NCBI GenBank assembly: GCA_028023455.1
Contig: JAQFVV010012496.1
Coordinates: 3,472,001 to 3,536,000 of the forward strand
DNA: 64,000 bases
Direction of reading: 5' to 3'
From: Epiperipatus broadwayi
Taxonomy: Eukaryota; Onychophora; Udeonychophora; Euonychophora; Peripatidae
Shown here: positions 45,355 to 56,854 of the stretch, piece by piece
Numbering within the stretch: position 1 is the stretch's first letter
How the letters are laid out: every line of letters starts with the position of its first letter
Position numbers and translations under genes: made by a program
The notes under the pieces: model-generated
Seen by the model: the letters and a program-made list of their open reading frames with translations, nothing else
Told to the model about the DNA's origin: nothing
Database searches by the model: none

Positions 45355-45958
45355 TGTATAACAAAACATTTTATTTTTATTGCTTTGTATATATATTTTT
45401 TCATTAATAATTTTTACTAAAACAAAAATATTAAGAAAAAATACTACCAAGCAAATCATTTTGTCTAATTTTTTATATTGTTTATTCTAGACATTTCACC
45501 CCGAGTGATTTATAATGTAACAAACTCTGGAAAAATCAATAAATTATTTCACTTCGACAAAATGGTTAAAAATAGCAAACAAAAATGAAATTGTTAATAT
45601 GTTTTCACTTTTTAAATAGTCAAAATAATGATAGAAAATTAAACAAGTATACTTTATAATTTTGTTTATAATACTATTTCATAATTTGTAATGTTTTTTC
45701 TTCTTCATTGAACAATAGACTGACTACATTTATTATCAGCATAATTTAATATGGCATTTAACTATTGCTAACTCTAATGGCCAGCTATTCATTGATTACA
45801 CATCAAAATTACGAAATATCTTAGCTTAAACTGTAGAGAGCAGTATAAATACAATAAGTACTAATCACTTAAATTTTGCTACTAAATTAGATAAACATAA
45901 ATAGGTATAAAGATAATTGTGTAAGTGCATGTATAAATTAAAATTGAATCCATTTAAT
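45355..45958. other. No recognised feature
   Basis: AT-rich sequence without recognised elements. Confidence 0.35.
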
Positions 45959-45959
45959 A

Positions 45960-46735
45960 TTTATTCATCATCATCATCAACCATTATCAATCCACTGCAG
46001 GATGAAGGTCTCTCCAAGTTTAATCCATCTTCTCCGATCTTTAGCTTCTCTTCTCCACATCACCCCTGCACACTTTCTTATTTCATCCATCCATCTCACA
46101 TGTGGTCTCTTTCTGGGTCTTTTACAATCTCTTGGAATCCAGTTTAAGATTTCAATTGTCCATCTATTATCATCTCTTCTAGCAATATGTCCAGCCCAAC
46201 TCCACTTCAATCTTTTAATTTTTTCAATGAGGTCAGTAACACCTGTTTGTTCTCTTACCCATACATTGCGTTTTTGATCTCTTCTTGTTACTCCCAACAT
46301 GCATCTCTCCATACTTCCTTGAGTGGTCTGGAGTCTCTGTATTGCTCCTCTATTAAGTATCCAAGTCTCAGATTTATAAGTAAGAACCGGTAAAACACAT
46401 TTGTTAAAAACCTTTCTTTTCAAACACATAGGCATATTTTCTTTTAGTATCAAGTTATTTCTACCAAAAGCACTCCAACCAAGTTTAATTCTATGATTAA
46501 TTTCCTCCATTATGTTTCCATCTGCATTAATAATCTGACCAAGGTATTTGTAACTGTTAACTTCTTCTAATTCTTCATAATCAATCTTTATTTCCATATT
46601 TTGAGCAAATCAATTAAACATTACTTTATCTTTTTAACATTTATCTTTAGTCCTACTTTCCTATTTTCATCTGATAACTCCTGCAACATTTCCTGCAGCT
46701 CTGAAGTATTATTTGCAAAAACAACTATATCTTTG
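45960..46735 (-). pseudogene. RTE-clade LINE, C-terminal part of reverse transcriptase ORF
   Basis: The minus-strand frame 46597-45977 (206 codons) encodes MEIKIDYEELEEVNSYKYLG, then CVLPVLTYKSETW, QGSMERCMLG, WSWAGHIARRDDNRW, VRWMDEIRKCAGVMW and the terminal W: the thumb and C-terminal region typical of RTE-type reverse transcriptases. Upstream, in an interrupted frame, DIVVFANNTSELQEMLQELS is the segment just after the catalytic YxDD, which itself is not conserved here. The 3' end is a GATGAT microsatellite, usual for RTE. The copy is 5'-truncated and lacks the endonuclease and most of the RT. Confidence 0.85.
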
Positions 46736-46984
46736 TTACATACTATTAAAAAGTTAAAATGATTACCCTTTACAATCTCGGACTTTCACATGGGTATAAG
46801 CAACGTAAGTTGTGCATTATATGAAGAAATACAATTATTAACCTAGAAAAAGTATATAATCAATATAATTTTATATTATCTGTCTACTACATCTGCCTAC
46901 ATTTCTAAAACTTACTTTATATCCACTTGACATATCCAAAAGTGGGATTCACATTTAACATGAAGATATTTAAGGTGGTAGAGT

Positions 46985-47080
46985 TTTTTTTTTCTCATGT
47001 GTCATAGCATCAGCTGGGAAGCGAATCCTCTAACCTGGGACAACTGCTTGTAAAGCACATCTCGACCACCAACGCTTGAC
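46985..47080 (-). mobile_element. tRNA-Gly-derived SINE with exact 8-bp TSD
   Basis: Head CAAGCGTTGGTGGTCGAGAT and tail GACACATGAGAAAAAAA on the minus strand; about 10 bp of the D-arm/anticodon region are missing. Target duplication TGGTAGAG at 46976-46983 and 47081-47088. Confidence 0.85.
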
Positions 47081-47084
47081 TGGT

Positions 47085-47558
47085 AGAGGTTTTCTAAGCA
47101 AAGCATTATCCAAAAACTAATAATAATTAAGTAGTAAATATCTAATTTTGTTATTTACAGGCTAAAATAAGAATAAACAACACCACTTCCTGTTATTTGT
47201 TAGCGTAATGAGAGATCTATTTCTATATATAAAAATCTGGACCTATCACCATTTATAATCTTTTGAAAATATATAATTAAATTTAGATGGATTGCCTATT
47301 AAATGGTACAGGTGGTAGCCATTTGTATGAGTTGACAAAAAATGTAAAGATTACAATTGAAACTACTGACTCAAAATCATTATCTGAAAATGGTAAATAA
47401 ATAAAAAAACTGCATGTCAGCCATTTTCTTGTTTGAGCACCATTTAAGATCTCGTACTAATTCAGTCACATATTTTCTATCTCAGCAGAAATATTATCTT
47501 CATTATTTTGTGGATTGTGAGGTAATAATAAATTAAAATTGTGCTTAAAATAGTCCCA
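47085..47558. other. No recognised feature
   Basis: AT-rich; nothing recognised. Confidence 0.35.
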
Positions 47559-47559
47559 A

Positions 47560-47965
47560 AGTTCAAAGTTAATGATAGTAAAAAATCTGAGACTTGGACA
47601 CTTAATAGAAGAGCAATACAAAGACTTCAGACCACTCAAAGAAGTATGAGAGATGCATGTTGAGAGTAACAAGATGAGATCAAAAACGCAATATATGGGT
47701 AAGAGAACAAACAGATGTTACTGACCTCATTGAAAAAATTACAAGACTGAAGTGGAGTTGGGATGGACATATTGCTAGAAGAGATGACACAATAGATGGA
47801 CAATTGAAATCTTAAATTGGATTCCAAGAGATTGTAAAAGACCCAGAAAGCGACCACATGTGAGGTGGATGGATGAAATAAGAAAGTGTGCAGGAGTGAT
47901 GTGGAAAAGAGAAGTTAAAGATCAGAGATAATGGATTGATAATGGTTGATGATGATGATAAAATG
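47560..47965 (+). pseudogene. RTE-clade LINE 3' fragment
   Basis: Plus-strand counterpart of 45960-46400: TCTGAGACTTGGACACTTAA, GAAGTGGAGTTGGGATGGAC, GACCACATGTGAGGTGGATG and a GATGAT tail near 47945. Frames are broken by several indels (for example after GAAGTATGAGAG). The GTTGATGATGATGATAA end is the LINE 3' tail. Confidence 0.75.
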
Positions 47966-48730
47966 CTTCATTTATGTGATAAAATGATAAATGATTCACT
48001 TTTGAAAGAAAAAAACTCTATGCTAAAGTAGACTGAATATTCAACAAGAATTAATCAGTTAAAGAAGTAGTAAAAGAAATTTATGTTTATCATTAATAGT
48101 CTTAAAATTAATATAAAGTTACAATCACAAGACTAAAAAAAGCATTAAAGATATAAACCGTATCATAGTACATCATAAAAAAACAAATGAGTCTCTATAA
48201 AGATTTCAGCAGAAAGCAAGCTTCATTAAACAGACATCATAATGACATATAACTTTTTATCATTATCAATTATTATCACAAAAAAAAATTAATAAAGTTA
48301 TTTTCTTTTCTTTTTGAGAGAGAGTTAATGATAAATATAGGCAGTCATCTAGATTTCAATATAGTACAGTACATACATATATAGATGTATTTTCAGATTA
48401 TTACTCCATTGACCTTTTTACAACTGTATTTACTAGTAATTATATTTAGTAATGTCTTAATGTGTATAATTTTAAAATTAAATTTTATCACATATGTATG
48501 CTAAAACATCAGCATTACATGTTTGTTAAAAAACAAATTATACAGCCTTCACTATTCTCTATGATTTTCAGTATCTATGCAAAGGTTTGAAACCAGATAA
48601 CATAGATATAGTGATCCTATTGTATATTCTTATTAATACCATCATCTTTTAATTCTAGAACAATATGAACAAGTTTTCAATTCAAAGTTTTCCCGTGTAT
48701 GTTTAGCTTTAAATTAATTAATTTAAAGTT
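47966..48730. other. No recognised feature
   Basis: AT-rich, no gene or repeat recognised. Confidence 0.35.
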
Positions 48731-48738
48731 CAACATAC

Positions 48739-49065
48739 CAGAACCGGGTCTAAAAATATTTTCACCTGAGGCAGGACGATAAATTTTCACCCATATGTAT
48801 ATAGTTTTTTAAGTATTAAATAAATAAATAATTTTGGGAACAAAATAAATTTATTAATTATTAAATAAAAAACCACAGAACGCAGTAATAGTATAATAGT
48901 CTGGTCGCAAATTAGTATTTGATAAACAGTTCAAGATACATTTATTTTTTTATTTCATCTTGCAATTTATTAATTTTCATTTTTCACCAATTTGGCACTC
49001 TTTCCCATTGCTAACCCGAGGCAAGTGCCGAGTGCCTCGTTTGCCTCACCCTTAGCCTAGCTCTA
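48739..49065. mobile_element. hAT-type MITE with 8-bp TSD
   Basis: Imperfect terminal inverted repeats CAGAACCGGGTCTAA and TTAGCCTAGCTCTA, flanked by CAACATAC (48731-48738) and GAACATAC (49066-49073). The right end is rich in GAGGCAAGTGCCGAGTGCCT-type sequence, as in widespread animal hAT elements with CAGAGCCGG ends. 327 bp, non-coding. Confidence 0.65.
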
Positions 49066-49073
49066 GAACATAC

Positions 49074-50498
49074 CTTCCCCCTCACAAACGAGTTTTTATT
49101 TTTATATTAAAAACTCATGTGAGTGGGTATGATGTTCATGTTTAATGTAATTAAAGTTGAGTATAATATGCACATATATAAGTTTTCGATTTAAAAATGT
49201 TATATTGTCAATTAATCCCCCCCCCCCAAAAAAAAAAAAAACACTATTGTCATCTGAGAAGGATTATTTTACAGATAATATTTTTTCCATTTAACAATAT
49301 TACATTCGCATACTACAATTATGAAATAAAAGTAAGTATGGTGATTAATGTTTTTAGTCTATTAAGCAACAAGCATAATTTGTTGATGTGATTTATAGAT
49401 GGTCCCTTAACTACATTTGATATTTCATAAAGCGATATCATTCTCTGGAAATGGAAAATATATGTAAATTATAGAAGCATTTGTTCTCCTAATCAAATTC
49501 TCCATACTGAGTTAGATCAACATTTGAATTATGTGCTTTTTAAATAATATATATGTAAGCATATCAAATATTAAAAAAAAAAAAAAATCAAAGTAACCTT
49601 GGTGAAAATCATCAAAATCCAATAATAACTTCAACATTCAAATTTCGAAAAGAAGTGTATATAATTTTCAGATTTGAATTTTAAAATTACATTGCTTAGT
49701 ACGCTACCGTTTTAATTTGCTCATAAATCATAAGCATGTATGGTAAATTCGAACAAATATCAGCCATTAGTCGAGCAGTTCAATAGAGGGTTTTTTATTT
49801 CCATATTAATTTAATAAAAAAAGACAAAATATTATTAAAACTTTTATGATAAATAAATTAATCGTATTTAATAATAATTTAATGCAAAAATTAAATAGCT
49901 TTTTGTCCAATCAGAGAACAGTTAAAATTATACTGCCTCTTGGGAGAAACATTAACTCGACAATGATTTATGAAATGACATAAAATGGGTATCAATAGTT
50001 AATGGTTAAAATCAACATTCAAAGTGACTGCAAAAAAGAATAAAGGAGAATTATTTGTAGGAGACCGTCAATGTAAGCGGCTTTCTGAACGCCTTAAATT
50101 TCAAAGCTTTTTTTTTTTTGCATTATCATGTGTCTCGTTTTTACAGTATAAAGGTAACCCACCATAGAACAGAAACTTATTCAAGAGTCCCTCATAAAAG
50201 AACAGAGAGGGAGATCTCAGTATTTACCAAGCTAGACAATTTGTTAGGTTGGGAGATTGTGAGTATTTTCAATTCTTATTTTACATTCTAGGTAAAACTA
50301 GCAAGATATTTAATTTGCGACTCAATGGTGAATTGTTAGTTGCATAAGCTATGGGTCATTTAGTTGAAAACAAACAAACTAGGCCTGATTATAATCTGGG
50401 GGAAAAAAAATCAACTTCATTTATTTTCCAAATTGAAATTGTCTGGGTTTGTACCCCACCATACAAAATCGAAATACTAATAAATTAATACACTGTAT
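49074..50498. other. No recognised gene; C/A homopolymer pair
   Basis: A poly-C run followed by poly-A near 49218-49242. Otherwise AT-rich with no recognised features. Confidence 0.4.
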
Positions 50499-50625
50499 AT
50501 AGGCTTACACCTGCACATATAGATATATATGTAAGGGATTCGAACTCAGACTGTCACACGACTCCCAACTTTCCATGCCATCTCATATTGCTGACCCACC
50601 TGATCACACACATGTTGAAAAGATA

Positions 50626-50689
50626 AATAATCACCAATATGCGTATTTCGTACTAAACCAGCGCTCATCAGTTGGTCCAGATTACCATC
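50626..50689 (-). ncRNA. Type I hammerhead ribozyme, family A, core intact
   Basis: Minus strand: GGTAATC-TGGA-CCAA pairs with TTGG-T-GATTATT as a two-part stem I; CTGATGA (50671-50665); stem II GCGCT/AGTAC with one mismatch; GAAA (50649-50646); ATA cleavage triplet, predicted cut 50638/50637. Best stem I of the family A set. Confidence 0.75.
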
Positions 50690-50884
50690 TCTATGCATAT
50701 ATACAATCAGTAATGATAACACTTCACAGTCAAGATTTGTTATAAAACAATGATAACAAAATGCATACTTATATATATATAACTAAAAATGTAGGGGATT
50801 TGAATACAGACTTTCAAGCACCCTTCCACTATCCACATTATCTCATATTACTGTCACACAACCACACACATGCAGAAAAAATAA

Positions 50885-50947
50885 ATACGTAATCGCGATT
50901 TGGGTGGAACCAGCACTCATCAGTTTGTCCAGATCATTATCTCCCCT
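50885..50947 (-). ncRNA. Family A hammerhead, GAAA lost
   Basis: CTGATGA and stem I side CTGGACAAA are present, but the segment expected to hold GAAA reads CCCAAAT; inactive relic. Confidence 0.5.
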
Positions 50948-51207
50948 ACATATACATAATCAGTGCTCAGTTTATATTAAGATAGAAAATCTTCATACTT
51001 TAATGGACAGGCTTCAATCTATTCCAGCCTCCAACTCTTCAGCCATCCATACCATTGAAAATCTGATGATGGAATGTCCAAATCCCACGTTGATGCCAAA
51101 TTACTGTTATGCCCATGTTGACCTCAAGTCACTCTGACCCCTCATGTATATGACAATATCCATTTAAATACATAAAAGAGGGATGGGGGAGGATGAATTT
51201 AATATGG

Positions 51208-51635
51208 AAAATAAATATCAAGATAGATTCAGTAGCAAATGGTAAAAAATGCATTAAACTATACTCATCATCATTCAAAGAACAAATTTAGAGTCGAACT
51301 AAAAGAAAAACTACTCGGTGTCTATAGTATCGGCACACATTTACCATCAGCCATGATGCGTATTTTAACATAATATTTTGTTTTTTACCATCAGCACAAT
51401 AACTTTCACCTAATCAATCCAGAGTAACTAGTTTTATCTGATGGTTAAGAATTTACTGATTATTAACTAAACCTAATCAGATTGACCACAAGCCGGCTTT
51501 ATGAAAGAAAAAAAATTCGAAGCCTCTCCATGATCTCAAAAAAATACATTAGATAGCATTCATTATCACTCTTAAGTTGAGTTTAAAATCAAGCTTGAAG
51601 GCAGAAAAAAATATTACAAAGCAAATTTTCCCTTT
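51208..51635. other. No recognised feature
   Basis: No gene or family recognised. Confidence 0.35.
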
Positions 51636-51639
51636 TAAT

Positions 51640-52065
51640 TATTGCACAATTTTAAACAGAAGGTAATCAATCGATACTGTTATATTCTATCAATGTTATT
51701 TTGGTTGAATATTAAGACACTCTTGATTCATGGCACAAGATAAAGTCTTTGAAAAGATAAAAGCAGTCATCTAGGCCGATCTTAAGTATCTTGGAATAAG
51801 AGCATGAGGATTTATATTATCCACTTCCTTTCTCTTTATTATGCATATTAACACTCGCAAAATTTTAACATTTATTGCATAAACTAAAAGATTTATTTGT
51901 GCAGATTCAAACTAATTTTAAACAGTGGGTAATCAACCCTTTACACATGGTGTACTGTTATATTCGATCAAAATTATGTTAAGAAACATCCAAGACCCAA
52001 GATAGAATCTTTGAAAAGATAAGAGTGGCCATCTTGGAAATCGATTCATTTTGTAATAAAATAAA
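51640..52065. repeat. Family L tandem pair, period about 266 bp
   Basis: TTTTAAACAG..GGTAATCAA recurs at about 51650 and 51916, with TCTTTGAAAAGATAA.. CATCT following in each. Related to 22785-23285. Confidence 0.55.
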
Positions 52066-52069
52066 AAGC

Positions 52070-52528
52070 CAATCAAACAAGTTACAAATTGTGCAGAAGT
52101 ATAAATGTATTCAAATATTTATTGTTATGTATTATCTTTTTGCTTCTCGTGTGAAAATACATTTGCAGCCATTTTTTCCATTCAGAAATCTGCCATCTGT
52201 TTAGGCTCATTTTATTATATTTTAAGCCAAATAATTATCTATCAAATTATTTTATTGTATTTATAACACAATTTTGTACTGTATCCATTCTAAAGGCTTA
52301 TTTTGCATTTTTAAGGTCTGTTTTTTTAAGTTCATTTGTAGTCAGTCATCTTTAGAGCCTACTATATTTTATTCATTAAATAATTCAGCACTTGTAATTT
52401 AATTTCCTGATAGAGGATACCATATTAGCTATTCATCTTGCAACACATGTCATAGATGACTTCAAAATAAGTATATTATATCAATTAAGTATTCAGAAAT
52501 TAAACAAATTGTCAAACTTTTTAATAGC
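52070..52528. other. No recognised feature
   Basis: AT-rich; nothing recognised. Confidence 0.35.
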
Positions 52529-52531
52529 ACA

Positions 52532-54235
52532 TTTCATTTCAATATATATCTGTGGTCAAGTTGCAATCTTTGGTGTTTATATAAGTATATTAGACCATTA
52601 ATAAGGGTGGGCTTCCACCCTTATTGTTAAAAGGAGGTTGCCTTGACAAAGTTAGAAATTGTTATTGATATTGGGATTGTCTAAGTGTTGACTGGTTTTT
52701 AATAATTACACCTGGGTCTCATTTTACGCGATAGATAGGTTCCTCAGAAAACACGCACAAATGAAATCGTGCAAAAATAGACGTAACTTACCTTGAAAAA
52801 GGGGGGATATGGACTGTGATTTTTCAAAACTCACGTAAAAGCAAAGCACCAATGTAAAATTTACTTTAAAATTCGCGCAAAAAAAAAATAAGGAAATAAA
52901 ATATGACTAATAAAAAATTTCAAATTTGAAAAAAATTGATACAAGACAAACTTTTTTTAACTATAATATTTAATTTTACTCAAAATAATATATTTTTATG
53001 CATAATTTACAGTACAATAATTTACATTTTTTATACACATTTTAATTATTATCGCTATTTGCCGATAAACAGGTTCGTTTGCAAACTGGTAAAAAATGGA
53101 TTCTTCACAAGAGGAAATACAACTAGCGCCATGTTCACTCTCATATTGTGTTAATGGTTTTCTGTTGACAATGTAATTAGTAATTAATCTTTGAGATGAT
53201 GATTTTATTAATTGTTTATGAACTTAGACTTATGATAATAAAAAGACATTTATTCACCACTGCTGGGAAAAATTTAATTAAAACAACTAAAAATTAAATT
53301 CTTATTTTTGTCTTTAATTTTTTAATTTTCAATTCTGTTTAAAAATCAAATTTCGTTTTACATCACATTAATTTCAAGTCACCGTAAGTAATTTTTAAAT
53401 TGTTAATTACAATTAAAAATCAGATTTTAATTTTTAATTGTCAAATTTAATTGTGCCCACTGCTATTACTCACCTTTTAAAAATAAACTTGCAGACACTA
53501 AATGATTAATAATTGATTACGTTCTTTTTTAAAAAGCAAAAACAGAATGTGATTTAAAATGCAAAATTAACATGCACAATGTTTGAACAAATTTACATTA
53601 TAATCTTGTAAAATTTAATGTGTGTATACATAAAATGTGGAAATCATGATTTTAATTTCATTATTGCATAAAATCTTACTATTATAAAGCACTGAAAATA
53701 TTGAAATTACTAAGATGAAAGTCAAATTCCAATAATGTGGTATTACTTTCAATATAACGTAAGTGCGCAAAATTTATTATTTAAAGTAATATCGCATTAT
53801 CGGAGTTCAATTTCCGGTGAAACATGAATCGCGTAACTTCAAAATCGTGTTAAATAAGTCCGCGTAAAAAGAGACCCAGGTGTACTTATAAACTCATTTA
53901 GCCTTGAGCATTATTACACTTATTATTTAAGTAATACTTTGGGTGCAATTTGAAATTTATAATTGCAGTTTATTAGTCTATATTCACAATCGGTTATATT
54001 TACCTGATTACAGAGATTTATTTAAACTTCTTTGTATCAATAATTTCAATCTCTGGTCAAGTTGCAATCTTTAGTATCTATATAAATATATTAAACCATT
54101 AATAAGGATGGGTTTCCACCTTTATTATTAAAAGGAGGTTGCCTTGACAACAGTTTGAAATTGTTGATTGTTATTGATATTGGAATTATCTAAGTGTTGA
54201 CTGTTTTTTATTAATATATATAACTTATGCAAATT
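52532..54235 (+). mobile_element. Family E direct dimer interrupted by a TIR element
   Basis: TCAAGTTGCAATCTTTGGTG (about 52557) and TCAAGTTGCAATCTTTAGTA (about 54057) mark two direct E units. After removing the 1.17-kb insertion the period is about 330 bp. Each has the block AAAGGAGGTTGCCTTGACAA and a hairpin TAAGGGTGGGCTTCCACCCTTA. Confidence 0.7.
52709..53882. mobile_element. TIR element with TA target duplication (family F)
   Basis: Terminal inverted repeats CACCTGGGTCTC and GAGACCCAGGTG, continuing as ATTTTACGCG/CGCGTAAAAA. Flanked by TA on both sides; the reconstructed empty site reads like the intact E sequence at 57565-57590 on the opposite strand, so a TA duplication on insertion is well supported. 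A TA target suits Tc1/mariner-like or related superfamilies. No transposase was recognised; a 72-codon AT-rich frame at 52936-53154 is not convincing. The right part contains a G-like segment (CTATTATAAAGCACTGAAAA). Confidence 0.75.
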
Positions 54236-54239
54236 TAAA

Positions 54240-54352
54240 TGTAATTATATAGACCAATCATAAGTATCTTAGATTGAGAGCATATGTATTTTATATTATT
54301 CATTTTACTTTCATTTTCTTTATTATTCATATTAATACTCACAAAACAATGT
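54240..54352. repeat. Family L fragment
   Basis: TATAGACCAATCATAAGTAT and TTATTCATATTAATACTCAC match the L unit. Confidence 0.45.
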
Positions 54353-54649
54353 TGATTTAATATGACTACAGCAGATATGAAGCAGATGGAAATTTCTTAA
54401 AATAATTTAAAATGTTTTTCCCCATTATTTTAAATATATATGTTTAAATAAAAATAAATTTAAAAATAAGTATTTTAACTAATGTGAAGTATATTTTCTA
54501 ATTTATTTTTGATGCCCTTTATCATGTGATCAAATTTTTTTAAATTTTATTTTACATAATGATAAAAGTTTAATTTTTTGTTTTAATGAAACTGAATACA
54601 TTTGTAATGGAAATATATATATATTAGGAGTTTTTTCATTACAAAGTTA

Positions 54650-54892
54650 TTTGGATCTGAGCGCTCTCAGATTCAAGGCTCCTCACTGATGAAGGCCACA
54701 AACCAGAAACTAGTCTGGGTATATTGAATGAGTAGGCACTAGATGGGGATTTTATGCAAAACCCTTCTGGCATCCATTGATCACTCTGTCTTGCAGTGAC
54801 TGGCAGTACTATATGGAGAGTTCTGCCTGTTTTAATAACTGTTATAAGCAAGCATAATAATTAATGATCATGTGATGTTTATTGGCTTAAAT
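54650..54892 (+). mobile_element. Family B partial copy with intact hammerhead
   Basis: Starts just before the ribozyme (GATCTGAGCGCTCTCAGATT) and runs through ATTGATCACTCTGTCTTGC to GATCATGTGATGTTTATTGG. 5'-truncated relative to the full unit. The minus-strand frame here is incidental. Confidence 0.75.
54671..54729 (+). ncRNA. Type I hammerhead ribozyme, family B, with covarying stem I pair
   Basis: Outer stem I is ATTCAA (54671-54676) and TTGAAT (54724-54729): relative to the family ATCCAA/TTGGAT, a C-G pair has become T-A on both sides. CTGATGA 54686-54692, stem II GG/CC replacing AGC/GCT, GAAA 54706-54709, C-TA-GTC, predicted cleavage 54715/54716. The double change keeps the helix and is direct support for the fold. 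Confidence 0.8.
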
Positions 54893-54894
54893 TT

Positions 54895-56100
54895 TTTTTA
54901 CTATATCTCAGAATTGAGACATCATCCACAATAATATAGATCTAGCCTAAATGCGGAATGCCATTTTATAAATGCCCTAAACTTGATTTGGCACTTTATA
55001 ATAATTACCACATGTACATGCTCATCATAGGCTAGCATTGGGTAGCTACTTTGTCACAATAATAATGGATTTACTATCTCACTACCTCTCTACATTTATT
55101 CAGTCAACATTTGTCATAAAGAAATGCCCTTAAGCTTTATATTCTTTATCGCAGAGCAAAAACATGCATAAACAAATAGTAACTCTGTTAGAACCTGTGT
55201 AAATTTATCTAGCTGTTATTGATCATACTAGGCAATAACAATATTTCCCATACATAATTATTTAAATTGTCCGCTACACTATCATAAAATATTAACAATC
55301 TCTATTAAAATCTAATTTATTCAGATTATATTTAAAACAAAATAAAACAAATGGGATCATCCCCTCAGACATCAACAAATCTATTCACGATTCCAAAGTA
55401 AACTGCAATAAGTAGCGAAACCATATATCATTGTCCTAAACAATGACACATGCTTAAGACATCTATTTGATTGATAATTGAATAAAACTAAATTTGAATC
55501 AATAAACATCTAAATTCCCACATAGTTTACTAATCTAATATTATTTATAGTAATGCGAGTTTACTTTAATATTTGATGACATTCTATTTAAATCAACTAG
55601 TTTCTAAATAATTATAATTACAGTTTGAGAACATTTTCTAAACTATACAATATTCATAATGTTTAAATGAAATAAACCTTTGGTCAGTGTTATATCTATT
55701 TTAATAAAACGTTAAATATAATATAAACATTTCATTCGTACCCTATATTACATTGACATGCAATAATTGCTTCAGTTATATTCTAAACTGAAACACTCCA
55801 CAAGAATTTATTATCATATTTTACACTATCCAATCACATTGTATAAAATCAGCATAGGTTTAATTGATTATAAAAATGGATTTTATAACAGTTAAACTAT
55901 ATATGATGATAATTGGAAGTTATCCAAGCCAAAGATAATATTCAGTTCTCTACTAGTTAATAAAATTTATGATCTCCACTTCAAAGAAATTTGAGACGGT
56001 AATTTAGATAGATTATTTTGACTAATGATAAAATAAAAATCTATTAAGGTGTTTGTAACCAGACAAGATAAAAAATAAATAATCAACTCTGAATTAATAA
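54895..56100. other. No recognised feature
   Basis: AT-rich; no gene or repeat family recognised. Confidence 0.35.
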
Positions 56101-56102
56101 AT

Positions 56103-56214
56103 GGTCAAGCGTTGGTAGCCGAGAGGTCAGCGCAGTCGCCTTTGCAAGCAAGCAGTTGCTTGCAGACGGTTGTCACGGGTTCGCTTCCCGGCAGATGCTA
56201 TGACATATGAAAAA
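56103..56214 (+). mobile_element. tRNA-Gly-derived SINE, variant with anticodon-arm insertion
   Basis: GTCAAGCGTTGGTAGCCGAG head and GGGTTCGCTTCCC B box as usual, with an extra GCAAGCAGTTGCTTGCAGAC around the anticodon arm. The same insertion occurs in the copy at 63458, so the two share a subfamily. Confidence 0.8.
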
Positions 56215-56364
56215 ATAATATTGACTTAGATAAGTAAACTAATATTTAAATGCTGTAACAAATATAAAATTTATATGTAATCGGATTTAAAAATGATGTA
56301 TAAAATATATATCTTGGATCAAATTTTAAGTACCAAAATTATCTTGCGCATTCAAAAGAAATAA

Positions 56365-56582
56365 TTAGACAGATTCACAATTCTTACACAAACACGGTTT
56401 CATTTATTAACAAATAGATCTTTTCAACCATGGCTGTGTAAAAATTTTAGTAAAATTTAGTGGTTTTACTAAAATTCTTACACAACCATGGTTTCATCTA
56501 TTAACAAATAGAGCTATTAACACATTTGTTAATGATGAAACCATGTTGTGTAAGAATTTTAGTAAAATTTTGTCGTTTTGGC
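56365..56582. repeat. Family M complex palindrome
   Basis: CTTACACAACCATGGTTTCAT and ATGAAACCATGTTGTGTAAG occur as inverted and direct copies around TTTTAGTAAAATTT, giving three overlapping stems. Confidence 0.65.
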
Positions 56583-56584
56583 TT

Positions 56585-56853
56585 GTATTGTAATGTTATA
56601 TGAATTTCTATTTTATTTTTAATTGTTAATATAGCTTTAGGCAGTATTTAATTTTCAAATATATATGTATTCTAGCATGTGTGCTTGTGTGGCGCAACTG
56701 TTTCCAAAAGCTATAAAGTGTTAATATAAAATAGATAACTAAAAACAAACGAGCTGAGCACTTTCAAAGGATCTTGCCTTCATAATCATAGCTTGCTACT
56801 ACATTTAATGATATGCAAATATGCTAATTCCATTTCTTCAATAAAGCATAGCA
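56585..56853. other. Penelope 3' flank, non-coding
   Basis: Lies downstream of the GIY-YIG remnant in its minus orientation and probably includes its 3' untranslated part (TTATTGAAGAAATGGAATTA on minus); no other feature seen. Confidence 0.35.
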
Positions 56854-56854
56854 T

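Larger units (their letters stand above)
50500..51205 (-). mobile_element. Family A tandem pair, first unit shortened
   Basis: Two A units on the minus strand; ribozyme positions lie near 50660 and 50920. Unit 1 has the clearest B box on the minus strand, GAGTTCGAATCCC (50534-50522). Unit 2 continues through GATAGAAAATCTTCATACTT and TGTTGACCTCAAGTCACTCT to about 51205. A 77-codon frame over unit 2 also occurs, altered, in other copies and is considered incidental. Confidence 0.7.

Noticed and set aside
45977-46393. Plus-strand frames opposite the RTE fragment
   Set aside because: They are antisense shadows of the minus-strand reverse transcriptase frame, which has recognisable motifs.
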